Source of the DNA: a virus | Strand: one strand, 5' to 3' | IMG/VR virus record: IMGVR_UViG_3300032271_000785 | Location: 1-35,154 of that record | DNA length: 35,154 nt | Part shown: piece by piece, positions 1 to 6,775 of the stretch | Layout: every line of letters begins with the position of its first letter | Numbering within the stretch: position 1 is the stretch's first letter | Program-made: the position numbers and the translations under genes | The notes under the pieces: model-generated | The model's input: the letters and a program-made list of their open reading frames with translations, nothing else | What the model was told of the DNA's origin: nothing | Databases searched by the model: none

Positions 1-1
1 A

Positions 2-1288
2 GATGCGCAATGCGTGGCCGTCGGTTCTAGTTCTAGATCTTACTACAATGGGTATGAACCATCAGTAGCCGTGGGTTACAATTCATATGCTACAGGCGAA
101 GCTTCAATCGCCATCGGCGGTTCTTCCACTGCTAACAGAAATTCAACTGTTATTGGTAAAGCAGCCAGTGATGCCGGGCAGGGTATTGCGATTGGAAGAG
201 ACGCGGTTAATTCGGCGCAAGGCGCAATTGCAATCGGCAGAAGCTCAACTTCTGCGTCTACAGCGGCTATTGCAATTGGTTATCAAGCAAATTCTGGAAC
301 TTCCGCTGCTACAAACGGAGTTATAATTGGATATAATTCTGGATCTTCCAATAATAGCGGCGTTAATAATACAGTAGTAGGAAGCGCATCTTTTAATAAC
401 GCTTCTTTAACTACCGCTTACGATTGCACAATTGTCGGAAAGGGTGCCGGCACCACATTGACCACTGGATTTTCATGCGTTTTGGTGGGGTCGGGGGCAA
501 CTTGTGGCGCAACAAACGAAGATGCAATTGCAATCGGTAACAATGCTACGGGGGCAAATTTTGGTATAGCAATTGGAAAAGGAAACACAACTTCTTCGGA
601 AGGCGTAACGATTGGAAGTGCTGGTCGAGCAGGTTCTGAATCGGTTAGCGTTGGGAGATATGCTGGCTATTACAACAACGGAAGTCAAAGCGTTGCAATT
701 GGTGTTAGATCAAATGCCGGAAATACTTTAGGAACCACAGTAGGTTATAGAGCCGGTGGTGTAAGTTTTAGTGGAACTCATACCAACGGGACTCACATCG
801 GAGCTTACTCGGGAAATGCGCTGACTACGGGATCGTCAAACGTATTTTTGGGGTATTATTCTGGGGGCAGATCCACCACCCAAAACAATGAACTTTTTAT
901 AGACAATCAGGATAGAACTACATACGCCGCACAACAAACTGGATCTATTTTGTACGGGGTTATGAGCGCAACAGCATCGTCTCAAACGCTTACAACCAAT
1001 TCTGCCTTTACTGCCACTTACGGATTAAATGTTTCTACTGCTGGTTTCGGCTTAACAGTTAAGTCGGGTAGTAATGCAAAAATAGGAATTGCAACATTTT
1101 CGAGCGTATCGTCGGTAACTGTAAGCACAACGGCAGTTACAGCTAATTCAATTATTTTAGTCACCACACAAAGCGGCGGATATGCGACAATGGTGGTTAA
1201 TAATATTGTCGCTGGAACTTCATTTGATATTCAACACAATAATAGTTTCACCGGCACAGTGGCTTGGATGATCGTCGAAAGATCATAA
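2..1288 (+). CDS. Tail fibre/spike C-terminal part with YadA-like head repeats (5' partial)
   Basis: The frame is open to the left edge, so the true start lies outside the window; the GTG at 14 is only the first start codon inside it. The protein is built from repeats of about 14-16 residues carrying xAIAIG or SVAVG cores, as in the left-handed beta-roll head of YadA-type trimeric adhesins (SVAVGYNS, SIAIGGSS, GIAIGRDA, AIAIGRSS, AIAIGYQA). After about residue 310 the repeats give way to a Ser/Thr/Val-rich beta domain ending WMIVERS, similar in style to C-terminal caps of other phage fibres. Its role is inferred to be host recognition at the virion surface. It sits directly before the lysis genes. 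The family resemblance is clear; the exact virion position is inference. Confidence 0.75.
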   Translation, partial: DAQCVAVGSSSRSYYNGYEPSVAVGYNSYATGEASIAIGGSSTANRNSTVIGKAASDAGQGIAIGRDAVNSAQGAIAIGRSSTSASTAAIAIGYQANSGTSAATNGVIIGYNSGSSNNSGVNNTVVGSASFNNASLTTAYDCTIVGKGAGTTLTTGFSCVLVGSGATCGATNEDAIAIGNNATGANFGIAIGKGNTTSSEGVTIGSAGRAGSESVSVGRYAGYYNNGSQSVAIGVRSNAGNTLGTTVGYRAGGVSFSGTHTNGTHIGAYSGNALTTGSSNVFLGYYSGGRSTTQNNELFIDNQDRTTYAAQQTGSILYGVMSATASSQTLTTNSAFTATYGLNVSTAGFGLTVKSGSNAKIGIATFSSVSSVTVSTTAVTANSIILVTTQSGGYATMVVNNIVAGTSFDIQHNNSFTGTVAWMIVERS

Positions 1289-1337
1289 TTTAAAAAGATT
1301 TACTGAAGCAAATTTTATTCAAGGGGAGAATAATTTT

Positions 1338-1547
1338 GTGGAAGATTCTAACTTAAACGAGCTACATCTTGAGCAGGTTTACGACAGGCTTACTCGCATT
1401 GAGGAGAAGCTTGACGCTCTACAGGAATTCAAAATTACCTCTCTTGCGACCGTAAGAATGGCCTCCATTGTTGTTTCTGGATTCTGCGGTCTTATTACAA
1501 TGGTTGTTACATCGTTAGTAAATTATTTAGTCAATAAACATAACTAA
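1338..1547 (+). CDS. XhlA-like small membrane protein, probable holin component
   Basis: A 69-residue protein starting at GTG behind a GGGGAG ribosome site. Residues about 8-32 form a short acidic/basic coiled coil (LEQVYDRLTRIEEKLDAL), and residues about 42-66 form one hydrophobic membrane segment followed by a Lys/His end. This layout matches the XhlA/hemolysin-type phage holin accessory family, which associates with the inner membrane and helps release endolysin. Two genes downstream lies an M15 endolysin, which supports a lysis role. The assignment rests on layout and context, not on a catalytic motif; a fibre-associated membrane protein is the alternative. Confidence 0.65.
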   Translation: MEDSNLNELHLEQVYDRLTRIEEKLDALQEFKITSLATVRMASIVVSGFCGLITMVVTSLVNYLVNKHN

Positions 1548-1563
1548 AAACAAAGGAGACTCT

Positions 1564-1776
1564 ATGCCAGCATTTCTAATGCCCTTACTGCGTTTATTTG
1601 GTCCCATGCTTTTAAAAGCAGGACTTACTTATCTCGAAGGAAAATATCCGGGAATTAAACAGATATTTAAAAACATCATTGATTATCTAAAAGAAGAAGC
1701 CGACAAAAATGTCGCTGTAAAAAATGTTGAGTCCGTTCTTTACACAACTGCAACTTTGCCTCAACTAAAAAAATAA
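1564..1776 (+). CDS. Small helical protein of the lysis cassette, unknown function
   Basis: A 70-residue protein with a strong AAAGGAG site. The first 25 residues are hydrophobic (MPAFLMPLLRLFGPMLLKAG) and could insert in or lie along a membrane; the middle is basic and amphipathic, and the end is polar. It lies between a holin-like gene and the endolysin, and its stop codon overlaps the endolysin start (TAATG), so the two are translationally coupled. It may be a holin or pinholin partner, but I do not recognise a family. Confidence 0.55.
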   Translation: MPAFLMPLLRLFGPMLLKAGLTYLEGKYPGIKQIFKNIIDYLKEEADKNVAVKNVESVLYTTATLPQLKK

Positions 1777-2132
1777 TGCTCACCTTGCTTCAAAAACAAC
1801 AGGCGTTTGCAAAAACGCTCTCACGGTTTTTGAATGACCTTTTCTTGCGGGGCTACGATGTCACCATGGGAGAATGCTATAGACCTCCCGAGATGGCTGA
1901 GATCTACGCCTCGCAAGGGCGGGGCGTTAAAAACTCGGTTCACTGCATCAAGCTTGCCGTCGACTTAAATATTTTCTATCAAGGAAAGTTTTTGACGACG
2001 AAAGAAGAATTAGAAATACCAGGAAAGCTTTGGAAAGCTTATACTACAGATAATATAAAAACTTGTTGGGGAGGAGATTTTGAAAACACTGACGCTAATC
2101 ATTTTTCTTTTCTACATAACGGCGTGAAATAG
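1776..2132 (+). CDS. Endolysin, M15 (LAS-type) D-Ala/L-Ala-D-Glu peptidase
   Basis: A 118-residue peptidoglycan peptidase of the VanY/Ply500-like M15 family, expected to cut the peptide stems of the host wall at lysis. The zinc-site pattern is visible: H56 and D63 in SVHCIKLAVDLN, and D106-x-x-H109 in DANHFSF, which supplies the catalytic acid and third ligand. The conserved ECYRPPEMAEIYASQG segment (residues 33-47) is typical of phage members. The length is normal for a single-domain endolysin, with no cell-wall-binding domain. The ATG overlaps the preceding stop. There is no signal peptide, so it needs the neighbouring holin candidate for release. Confidence 0.9.
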   Translation: MLTLLQKQQAFAKTLSRFLNDLFLRGYDVTMGECYRPPEMAEIYASQGRGVKNSVHCIKLAVDLNIFYQGKFLTTKEELEIPGKLWKAYTTDNIKTCWGGDFENTDANHFSFLHNGVK

Positions 2133-2353
2133 TGTTGCCTCCTTCCGTATCAACTTCAGATAAGCATTACAAGGTAATTCTTGTATTAGGTAGACGCATT
2201 TACAAAATCAGATACATCAGCGGAGAAATCCCGGATTACATCAATTACGGCAATCGAACCCTTAAAATGAAAATGGTTCTATGGTCATGCGAAAAACGAA
2301 ACGAAAAAAGCGGAATCACTTTTTTAAAACTAAAGTGTCTCGTATACCGCTAA
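2132..2353 (+). CDS. Small hypothetical protein after the endolysin
   Basis: A 73-residue frame beginning with GTG that overlaps the last base of the endolysin stop (TAGTG), a common coupling arrangement. The sequence looks like an ordinary small beta-rich basic protein (HYKVILVLGRRIYKIRYIS). No family is recognised. Its end overlaps the long form of the next frame, but not the preferred start at 2374. There is no independent ribosome site, so translation would depend on coupling. Confidence 0.4.
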   Translation: MLPPSVSTSDKHYKVILVLGRRIYKIRYISGEIPDYINYGNRTLKMKMVLWSCEKRNEKSGITFLKLKCLVYR

Positions 2354-2373
2354 AACCAAAAAGGAAAAATTTT

Positions 2374-2601
2374 ATGATGCAATTTTTTTTAATTGCTTCT
2401 CTTATGTTTAATGCTGGGCTTGTTTACAAAGTTGAGTACAACGATGAGGAACAATGCACTGAGTGTAATGCCTATGAGGATTTTTTAGAAGAGTGGCACA
2501 ATTACGATGAGCTAAGACAAAAAGGCGAAGCAGAAGATTTTGAATATCAAGTGCCGCCCGATAGTTCTGATGAATTTGAATTGCCCACCGAGGGAATTTA
2601 A
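2374..2601 (+). CDS. Small single-span membrane or exported protein, lysis region
   Basis: I start this gene at ATG 2374 because AAGGA lies 8 nt upstream; the frame is open back to ATG 2281, but that start has no ribosome site and lies inside the previous gene. The 75-residue product has an N-terminal hydrophobic segment (QFFLIASLMFNAGLVYKV) and a strongly acidic soluble tail with one CxxC pair (CTEC). The position after holin and endolysin genes is where spanins usually sit, but the tail lacks the long coiled coil of an inner-membrane spanin, so that role is only a possibility. Confidence 0.5.
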   Translation: MMQFFLIASLMFNAGLVYKVEYNDEEQCTECNAYEDFLEEWHNYDELRQKGEAEDFEYQVPPDSSDEFELPTEGI

Positions 2602-2680
2602 GCGGCCCCAAAGATGTCACGGTTCGGCTACTCTTTGAGTTAATAATGGGAAACCGTAAAAACCACTAAAACCGCTGAAA
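2602..2680. other. Gap between convergent blocks with nested inverted repeats
   Basis: No gene is seen. Nested complementary arms are present: AGCGG/CCGCT near the ends, ACGGTT/AACCGT inside, and ACTC-ttt-GAGT at the centre. The rightward lysis block ends here and the leftward tRNA block ends from the other side, so a folded RNA or a weak bidirectional terminator is possible. There is no convincing T-tract. Confidence 0.25.
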
Positions 2681-2756
2681 TGGCTGTGAGGGTGGGTCAC
2701 GATCCCACATCGACGGTCTTAACAGGACCGGGCATTACCAATTATGCTACCTCACA
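2681..2756 (-). tRNA. tRNA-Asn (GTT)
   Basis: Read on the minus strand, a full cloverleaf forms: 7-bp acceptor (TGTGAGG/CCTCACA), D stem GCAT/ATGC with GG in the loop, anticodon stem CGGTC/GACCG with loop CTGTTAA (anticodon GTT, asparagine), 5-nt variable loop, and T stem GTGGG/CCCAC. The discriminator is G, as expected for Asn, and the 3' CCA is encoded (2681-2683). The T loop is ATCGTGA instead of the usual TTCRANY. It lies 21 nt after the last gene of the leftward block and probably shares its transcript. It would supply Asn-tRNA for AAT/AAC codons. Confidence 0.88.
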
Positions 2757-2777
2757 ATATTTTTTTAATTTGCTTTT

Positions 2778-3002
2778 TCAACTCAAATGCGTTTCGTCTT
2801 TTTTGATTTCTTCGCTTTCAAAAGGTTGAACAGGCATCCAGCCTTTTTGAAAGGCATTTTCTAAAAATTTTACAGCCAGCCTTTCCGCAGTGCTAAACAA
2901 TCTATCAACTTCATAAACGTCATAATGTCGATGACTGTCCGCAGAAATCAAGGCTAAATAAATTGATTTTAAAAATTCATAGTCCGTTTCTTCATTGTGC
3001 AT
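2778..3002 (-). CDS. Hypothetical small protein, leftward block
   Basis: A 74-residue protein. I choose ATG 3002 because AAGGAG lies 6 nt upstream on the minus strand; the GTG nine codons earlier has no good site. The product is mostly helical and acidic (residues about 8-50, YEFLKSIYLALISADSHRHY), with no recognisable motif. It is the last protein gene before tRNA-Asn in the leftward block. Function unknown. Confidence 0.6.
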   Translation of the reverse strand: MHNEETDYEFLKSIYLALISADSHRHYDVYEVDRLFSTAERLAVKFLENAFQKGWMPVQPFESEEIKKDETHLS

Positions 3003-3053
3003 TGTCCGCTCCTTAATAGATTTTTTCACTTGCTCTCCACTTTTTTTTAAAAT

Positions 3054-3353
3054 TTAATAAGCTGTGTCCTTGTAAACTCTTTCCTCAAGCGGCACCCAAC
3101 GCCCCTCGCACGTCCACTCAATCCCATCTCTCGCAATTAATCTTTCAATCGTTGCCATTCTTTTTTTGCAGTACGGACAGGTGACTTTTCCGGTTTTTAA
3201 AATCTTACTGGGCTTTTGTTTTTTCTGCCCAAATTTGAGGCTGCAAAGAACTCTTTGAGGAACATTAAAAAGCCTATAGGCATAGTGAATTCTTTTTCCG
3301 CTAGGCCCCGTTATTAAAAACAGCTCACTCGGCTTTGGTCTTAAAATTGGCAT
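3054..3353 (-). CDS. Small basic protein with a CPYC pair
   Basis: A 99-residue protein starting at ATG 3353 after GGATAAAG, overlapping the end of the previous leftward gene by 29 nt. It has a CPYC pair at about residues 59-62 and a further Cys at about 81, suggesting half of a zinc-binding knuckle. The first half is basic. This and the upstream neighbour both have Cys pairs, so they could be small nucleic-acid or protein-binding regulators. No family is recognised. Confidence 0.6.
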   Translation of the reverse strand: MPILRPKPSELFLITGPSGKRIHYAYRLFNVPQRVLCSLKFGQKKQKPSKILKTGKVTCPYCKKRMATIERLIARDGIEWTCEGRWVPLEERVYKDTAY

Positions 3354-3597
3354 CTTTATCCTGTTTCATATTGGTGTGGAGTCGCTTGTCACAAATTCGG
3401 CATTTCACTGGCCACAAAGGAGGATTTGTGTCTATTACTTGGCGTTCGGGGTCGATGGTATAATAGCCACCGCAAACGCAATAATTAGCAAACCTATAAG
3501 TACTTTCCATTCGATCATAATCGTATCCCATGCCGAAAATTGGCCCCCTGTCAAAACCCTGTACATCGTTATACATAGGCTCAAGGCAAAAAACCAC
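3325..3597 (-). CDS. Small protein with two Cys pairs, probable zinc ribbon
   Basis: About 90 residues. The pairs CVC (about residue 41) and CRIC (about residue 66) are about 25 residues apart, as in zinc ribbons; a Tyr/Gly-rich N-terminal part precedes them. The GTG at 3597 gives the longest form; ATG 3576 is an alternative, and neither has a strong ribosome site. It is the first gene of the leftward block, which faces the rightward replication module across a 131-nt gap. Function unknown. Confidence 0.55.
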   Translation of the reverse strand: MVFCLEPMYNDVQGFDRGPIFGMGYDYDRMESTYRFANYCVCGGYYTIDPERQVIDTNPPLWPVKCRICDKRLHTNMKQDKDANFKTKAE

Positions 3598-3728
3598 TGG
3601 AATTATTGTTGCAGTATGTTATACTTGTGGTGTTGGTGGCTTGTAAGATGCCCTTAGCGCAAGTCAAAAAGTGTAAAACCGGATAAAAACTGCACGCCAA
3701 CAAACAAAACCCGAAGCGAGGGGCAATT
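3598..3728. promoter_or_regulatory. Divergent promoter region
   Basis: This gap separates the leftward and rightward blocks and must drive at least one of them. On the minus strand, TTGACT (3662-3667) and TACAAG (3640-3645) are 16 bp apart. On the plus strand, TATACT (3620-3625) resembles a -10 box but lacks a good -35. An overlapping minus-strand TATAAC (3618-3623) is an alternative. Boxes were chosen by eye and are weak evidence; the divergent layout is the stronger argument. Confidence 0.35.
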
Positions 3729-3917
3729 ATGAGTGAAGCAAATCAAGAAGATTTAGAGCACGGTCAAGACCATCCTACTACCACTGAAATCCCTGAATTC
3801 GATGAAATGTGGATTAAGTCTCTTTACGACAAAATGCGAAGATCCCAAGAAATAACCCAAAAATACATTCAAGAACAAAACAATCTTTGGGGCGCAATCA
3901 ATGAAAATAACAAATAA
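3729..3917 (+). CDS. Small acidic hypothetical protein
   Basis: A 62-residue protein with a GAGGGG ribosome site 6 nt before ATG. It is acidic and helical (about residues 25-55, MWIKSLYDKMRRSQEITQKY), with no known motif. Its end overlaps the start of the Cas4-like nuclease gene by 17 nt, so it begins the replication and recombination operon. It contains several CpG dinucleotides, unlike the genes that follow. Confidence 0.55.
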   Translation: MSEANQEDLEHGQDHPTTTEIPEFDEMWIKSLYDKMRRSQEITQKYIQEQNNLWGAINENNK

Positions 3918-4785
3918 GCTGGGTCTTCCTGATCCGTTTGTAAGAGCAGTATCTCAGAGGACCTACAACAATGAGGGTTCATGGAGAACTGTGACTGAGC
4001 TCATTAATCCTGCAAAAATAGCACACCTAAAAAGAAAACATGAAGAAGACATGGAAGTGGATGCTTATGAAATGGTGTACACAATTCAGGGTGAAACTGC
4101 CCATGCACTTTTGGAAAGAGCTGCTAAATCCATGAGACAAGAGGGTTGGCTTGCTGAGCTAAGAATACATGATGAGATAGAGGGTAGAAAGATTAGTGGA
4201 GCATTTGACCTTTATCATCCAAAAACAAAAACTTTAATTGATTTAAAAGTCTCTACTGCTTACAAAGCAAAGAATGATGTTTCTCCAGAGTGGATTTCTC
4301 AAACAAATTTGCTTGCTCATCTAATCAGAAAAAAGTTTAAAGATGAAAATGGAAATCCTCAGCAAGTTGAAACAATTAAAGTGCTTTTAATAATGAGGGA
4401 TCACAGCAAGCTTGAGGCAAAAAGAGATCCAAAATACCCACAGTTTGCAGTGCAATACATAGACATTCCCGTCTGGGAAGATCAAAAGTGCAAAGAGTAT
4501 CTAAACAATAGAGTTGTGCTGCACTTAAAAGCAGAGCAGGAGGAAGTGGATTGCAACCCTCAAGACAGGTGGGCAAAACCAAGCATCTATGCAATCAAAA
4601 AGGTTGGAGGCTCAAAAGCAATTAAGGATGGGCTTTTTGTGGACCATGAAAAGGCACAGGATGCCTTGGCAAAGCTTGGCAAAGGTTATTTCATGGAACA
4701 TAGACCTGGAGAAAACACCAGGTGTGAAAACTATTGCAGTGTGTCCAAGTGGTGCAAGCAATATCAACTAATAAAAGGAAGGTAA
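3901..4785 (+). CDS. Cas4/RecB-like PD-(D/E)XK exonuclease with Fe-S cysteines
   Basis: A 294-residue nuclease of the RecB/Cas4-type PD-(D/E)XK group. Visible motifs are H68 in GETAHALLE, G100-x-x-D103, D114-x-K116 in LIDLKVST, and a later Gln in WISQTN. Four cysteines are placed as in the [4Fe-4S] members: C218 (DCNPQDRW) and C275, C279, C285 near the C-terminus. Such phage enzymes resect DNA ends for recombination or replication. It is followed by a zinc-ribbon protein and replication genes in one operon. The start overlaps the previous gene and has no clear ribosome site, suggesting coupling. This is the first gene of the CpG-depleted block, so all Arg codons are AGA or AGG. Confidence 0.85.
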   Translation: MKITNKLGLPDPFVRAVSQRTYNNEGSWRTVTELINPAKIAHLKRKHEEDMEVDAYEMVYTIQGETAHALLERAAKSMRQEGWLAELRIHDEIEGRKISGAFDLYHPKTKTLIDLKVSTAYKAKNDVSPEWISQTNLLAHLIRKKFKDENGNPQQVETIKVLLIMRDHSKLEAKRDPKYPQFAVQYIDIPVWEDQKCKEYLNNRVVLHLKAEQEEVDCNPQDRWAKPSIYAIKKVGGSKAIKDGLFVDHEKAQDALAKLGKGYFMEHRPGENTRCENYCSVSKWCKQYQLIKGR

Positions 4786-4788
4786 AAA

Positions 4789-5052
4789 ATGAATGATACA
4801 CAAAAACTAGCATATGCCCTGTTATGTGGTGTAAGGGCATTTGCAGCCTGTTATGAGGACTCAAGCCAAACTGAGGATAGCAATCCCACCCCTAGAAGAA
4901 AGAATGAGCCCACAGACGATTCTAATGGAATTCCTGTATGCCATATCCATGGCAAGGCAATGAGAATTTCTAAGTTTGATGAAAATCAGTACTATTGTGG
5001 TTCAAAACTTGATGATGGAAAGTATTGCAGGGAAAAAGCCTGGGTTGAATAA
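4789..5052 (+). CDS. Zinc-ribbon protein of the recombination module
   Basis: An 87-residue protein with ribosome site AAGGAAGG just inside the previous gene end. The N-terminal half is a short helix plus a Ser/Pro/Asp-rich linker; the C-terminal half (residues about 50-82) holds PVCHIHGKAM, YYCGSKL and GKYCREK, a Cys/His set that fits a zinc ribbon. Similar small proteins often accompany phage exonuclease or single-strand-binding genes. It may bind DNA or a repair protein, but the partner is unknown. Confidence 0.65.
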   Translation: MNDTQKLAYALLCGVRAFAACYEDSSQTEDSNPTPRRKNEPTDDSNGIPVCHIHGKAMRISKFDENQYYCGSKLDDGKYCREKAWVE

Positions 5053-5054
5053 AA

Positions 5055-5795
5055 ATGGATGAGATTCAGCTTAGAGTAATAAAGTGGAATGATCATCAGC
5101 CAAAATCTGACAGGGTGAGGCATAAACACTGGTTTAAGCTCAAAATGGACTGTGGTACATCCCATGGTCTTTTTGGTCTTAATGCAGAGCAGAGATGGTT
5201 CTTTGTCCAACTTCTTAGTGAGTGTTGTAGAAAGGATTCTGACACTGTAATCATAAGATTGGACAGATTTTCTTACCTTTGTGAAATAAGCAAAGAATCA
5301 ATAATTTCAGCTATTAAGCTACTAGAAGAAAATGGGACTGTCAGTGTACTGACACAAAACTGTCAGTTGACTGACAGCTCTCTGACAACACATAACATAA
5401 CAGAACAGAACATTACATTACAGAACAGGAAAGAAAATAACAGAAAAGAACAGAACAGAAGAAAAGAAGTATCCACTGAACTGAAACAAGTTTCAGTTGC
5501 AGTGGTGACTGAAAAAGTAAGTAAAGATAGTTTTAAAGATTTCTTTAATGCAAAGCTCCTAGAACTCTATCCCCAGGACTATCTAGATAGAGAAAAAATC
5601 AAAATGGAGATTTGGTTAGTAAATAATCCCTTAAAAAACCCCAAGTCCCAAAGGGGCTGGACTAGATTTATCACTGGCTGGCTAGAAAGGGGTTTTGATG
5701 CCTATAGAAAGTCCTTAGCCACTGAGAAGCCGAAAAAGAAAAATTGGATGGACATGGTTGAGGAAGAAGAAAATGCTTCAAAATCCTCTACCTAA
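5055..5795 (+). CDS. Replication initiator / replisome organiser-like protein
   Basis: A 246-residue protein with an N-terminal winged-helix-like region (about residues 35-98, GLFGLNAEQRWFFVQLLSE to LLEENG), a polar repetitive linker (about 110-145, ITEQNITLQNRKENNRKEQ) and a helical C-terminal part ending in a Lys-rich tail. This is the layout of phage replisome organisers (lambda O-like in role), where the linker-coding DNA contains the origin. Palindromic iterons and a purine-rich run lie exactly there. The next gene looks like a helicase loader, which supports the call. It is in the CpG-depleted block. Confidence 0.7.
   Translation: MDEIQLRVIKWNDHQPKSDRVRHKHWFKLKMDCGTSHGLFGLNAEQRWFFVQLLSECCRKDSDTVIIRLDRFSYLCEISKESIISAIKLLEENGTVSVLTQNCQLTDSSLTTHNITEQNITLQNRKENNRKEQNRRKEVSTELKQVSVAVVTEKVSKDSFKDFFNAKLLELYPQDYLDREKIKMEIWLVNNPLKNPKSQRGWTRFITGWLERGFDAYRKSLATEKPKKKNWMDMVEEEENASKSST
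5338..5470 (+). other. Candidate replication origin: palindromic iterons and purine-rich run
   Basis: Two near-identical 18-bp palindromes, ctgtcagtgtactgacac (5338-5355) and ctgtcagttgactgacag (5360-5377), have centres exactly 22 bp apart, two helical turns. A further CTGACA half-site is at 5382-5387. They are followed by CAGAACAGAA-type direct repeats (5401, 5421, 5441, 5451) in an A/G-rich, melting-prone run. The arrangement inside the initiator gene parallels lambda ori inside gene O. Confidence 0.55.
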
Positions 5796-5799
5796 AGGC

Positions 5800-5844
5800 A
5801 CTGCCATTGCTGTCACTGGGAATCCCAGCAGCAGCAATGACAGT
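5800..5844 (+). other. Strong hairpin before the helicase-loader-like gene
   Basis: Arms ACTG (5800-5803), CATTGCTG (5805-5812) and CTGGG (5816-5820) pair with CCCAG (5824-5828), CAGCAATG (5832-5839) and CAGT (5841-5844), with an AAT loop, one C-A mismatch and one 3x3 internal loop. No T-tract follows, so this is not an ordinary terminator. It ends 8 nt before the ribosome site of the next gene and could control its translation. Confidence 0.6.
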
Positions 5845-5863
5845 AAGTAGTAGGTGGGTGTTT

Positions 5864-6352
5864 ATGGAAAAGATGCAGTTTGAATCACAAATGCAAAGAC
5901 TTAGAAATCAATGGGGTAACTCTTACTCTGATGAAAGGGTAAGGCTTTTATGGATGGCTTTTAAAGATGTGAACTATAATGACTTTCAAGATGCTATCTC
6001 AGAACTGCTGATGACCCAAAGGGGAGCTCCACTTTTGGAGGAGATTTCTAAGGCAGTGCAACTTTCTAAAAACAGATACTATGAAAGAATGAGAGCCAAA
6101 GAAGCCTCCATTCTTGGAATGATGCAGCAAGCCGCAGAAGTAAATACAACTGCAGATCCAGCTTTTGTTGCAGATTGTCTCAATCTTTTAGACCAGCTTT
6201 TAGCAAAGAAAATAACCTACAAAGAATTTGAACAGGGTTGCGACTTATTAACCGTCGCAGCAAATAGATTTGCAAAAGAAAAAGGCTATTACCGAGAAGA
6301 AATAAAAACCCCTCAAAACTTGCCGGTCAGATACAATCCCTCAAACGACTAA
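5864..6352 (+). CDS. Helicase-loader-like replication protein
   Basis: I start at ATG 5864, 5 nt after AGGTGGG; the frame extends back to a TTG at 5807, but that lies inside a strong hairpin. The 162-residue product is all-helical: an N-terminal part (MQFESQMQRLRNQW to AVQLSK) resembles phage helicase loader/inhibitor domains in style, and the C-terminal part (ADPAFVADCLNLLDQLLAKK) is also helical. There is no Walker motif, so it is not a DnaC-type ATPase. It follows the initiator gene, as loaders usually do. The CpG-depleted block ends inside this gene, near 6240. Confidence 0.5.
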   Translation: MEKMQFESQMQRLRNQWGNSYSDERVRLLWMAFKDVNYNDFQDAISELLMTQRGAPLLEEISKAVQLSKNRYYERMRAKEASILGMMQQAAEVNTTADPAFVADCLNLLDQLLAKKITYKEFEQGCDLLTVAANRFAKEKGYYREEIKTPQNLPVRYNPSND

Positions 6353-6385
6353 CACACCGAGTCCTATAAACTTCTTTACAATCTG

Positions 6386-6775
6386 TTGATTTCTCTTAAT
6401 GATTTCTTTCAGGAAATGTTTGGAAGCAACAAATACCGCAGCAAAAGAGTAAAACATTTAGGCTATTCTTTTGCGAGCCAGTTTGAATGCGCCGTCTTTA
6501 ATTTTTTATTGCTTAGAGAAAAGGCACAAGAGATTAAAGACATCCAATGTCAGGATCATATTTATTTAACTAAAGCTAGAATTTGTTACATCCCTGATTT
6601 TAAATTTTTGGATTTGAAGTCAGGGGAGTTTGTCTGGGCCGAGGCTAAGGGATTTGAGACAGACCCATGGAAAATAAAGAAAAAACTTTGGCAATATTAT
6701 GGCCCAGGCAAGCTTGAAATTTACAAGGGTAGCGCAAAAAGTTTTAAACTTTACGAAACGGTAATTCCAGAATGA
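6386..6775 (+). CDS. PD-(D/E)XK nuclease, Holliday-junction-resolvase-like (DUF1064 type)
   Basis: A 129-residue protein with the DUF1064/T7-endonuclease-I-like pattern: E34 in SQFE, P70-D71 in YIPDFKF, and E86-x-K88 in WAEAKGF. These would form the metal site of a branch-specific nuclease acting in phage recombination or before packaging. The start is uncertain: TTG 6386 has no ribosome site, while ATG 6416 has AGGA too close. Normal CpG use resumes here. Its stop overlaps the next start (ATGATAA). Confidence 0.75.
   Translation: MISLNDFFQEMFGSNKYRSKRVKHLGYSFASQFECAVFNFLLLREKAQEIKDIQCQDHIYLTKARICYIPDFKFLDLKSGEFVWAEAKGFETDPWKIKKKLWQYYGPGKLEIYKGSAKSFKLYETVIPE

Noticed and set aside
2281-2373. 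Longer form of the small membrane protein starting at ATG 2281
   Set aside because: It has no ribosome site and overlaps the previous frame; ATG 2374 has AAGGA at good spacing.
5401-5470. CRISPR-like or microsatellite array
   Set aside because: The repeats are short, imperfect and coding, without spacers; they fit the linker and origin region of a replication gene.
5807-5863. N-terminal extension of the loader-like protein from TTG 5807
   Set aside because: The TTG lies inside a strong hairpin and has no ribosome site, whereas ATG 5864 has AGGTGGG upstream.
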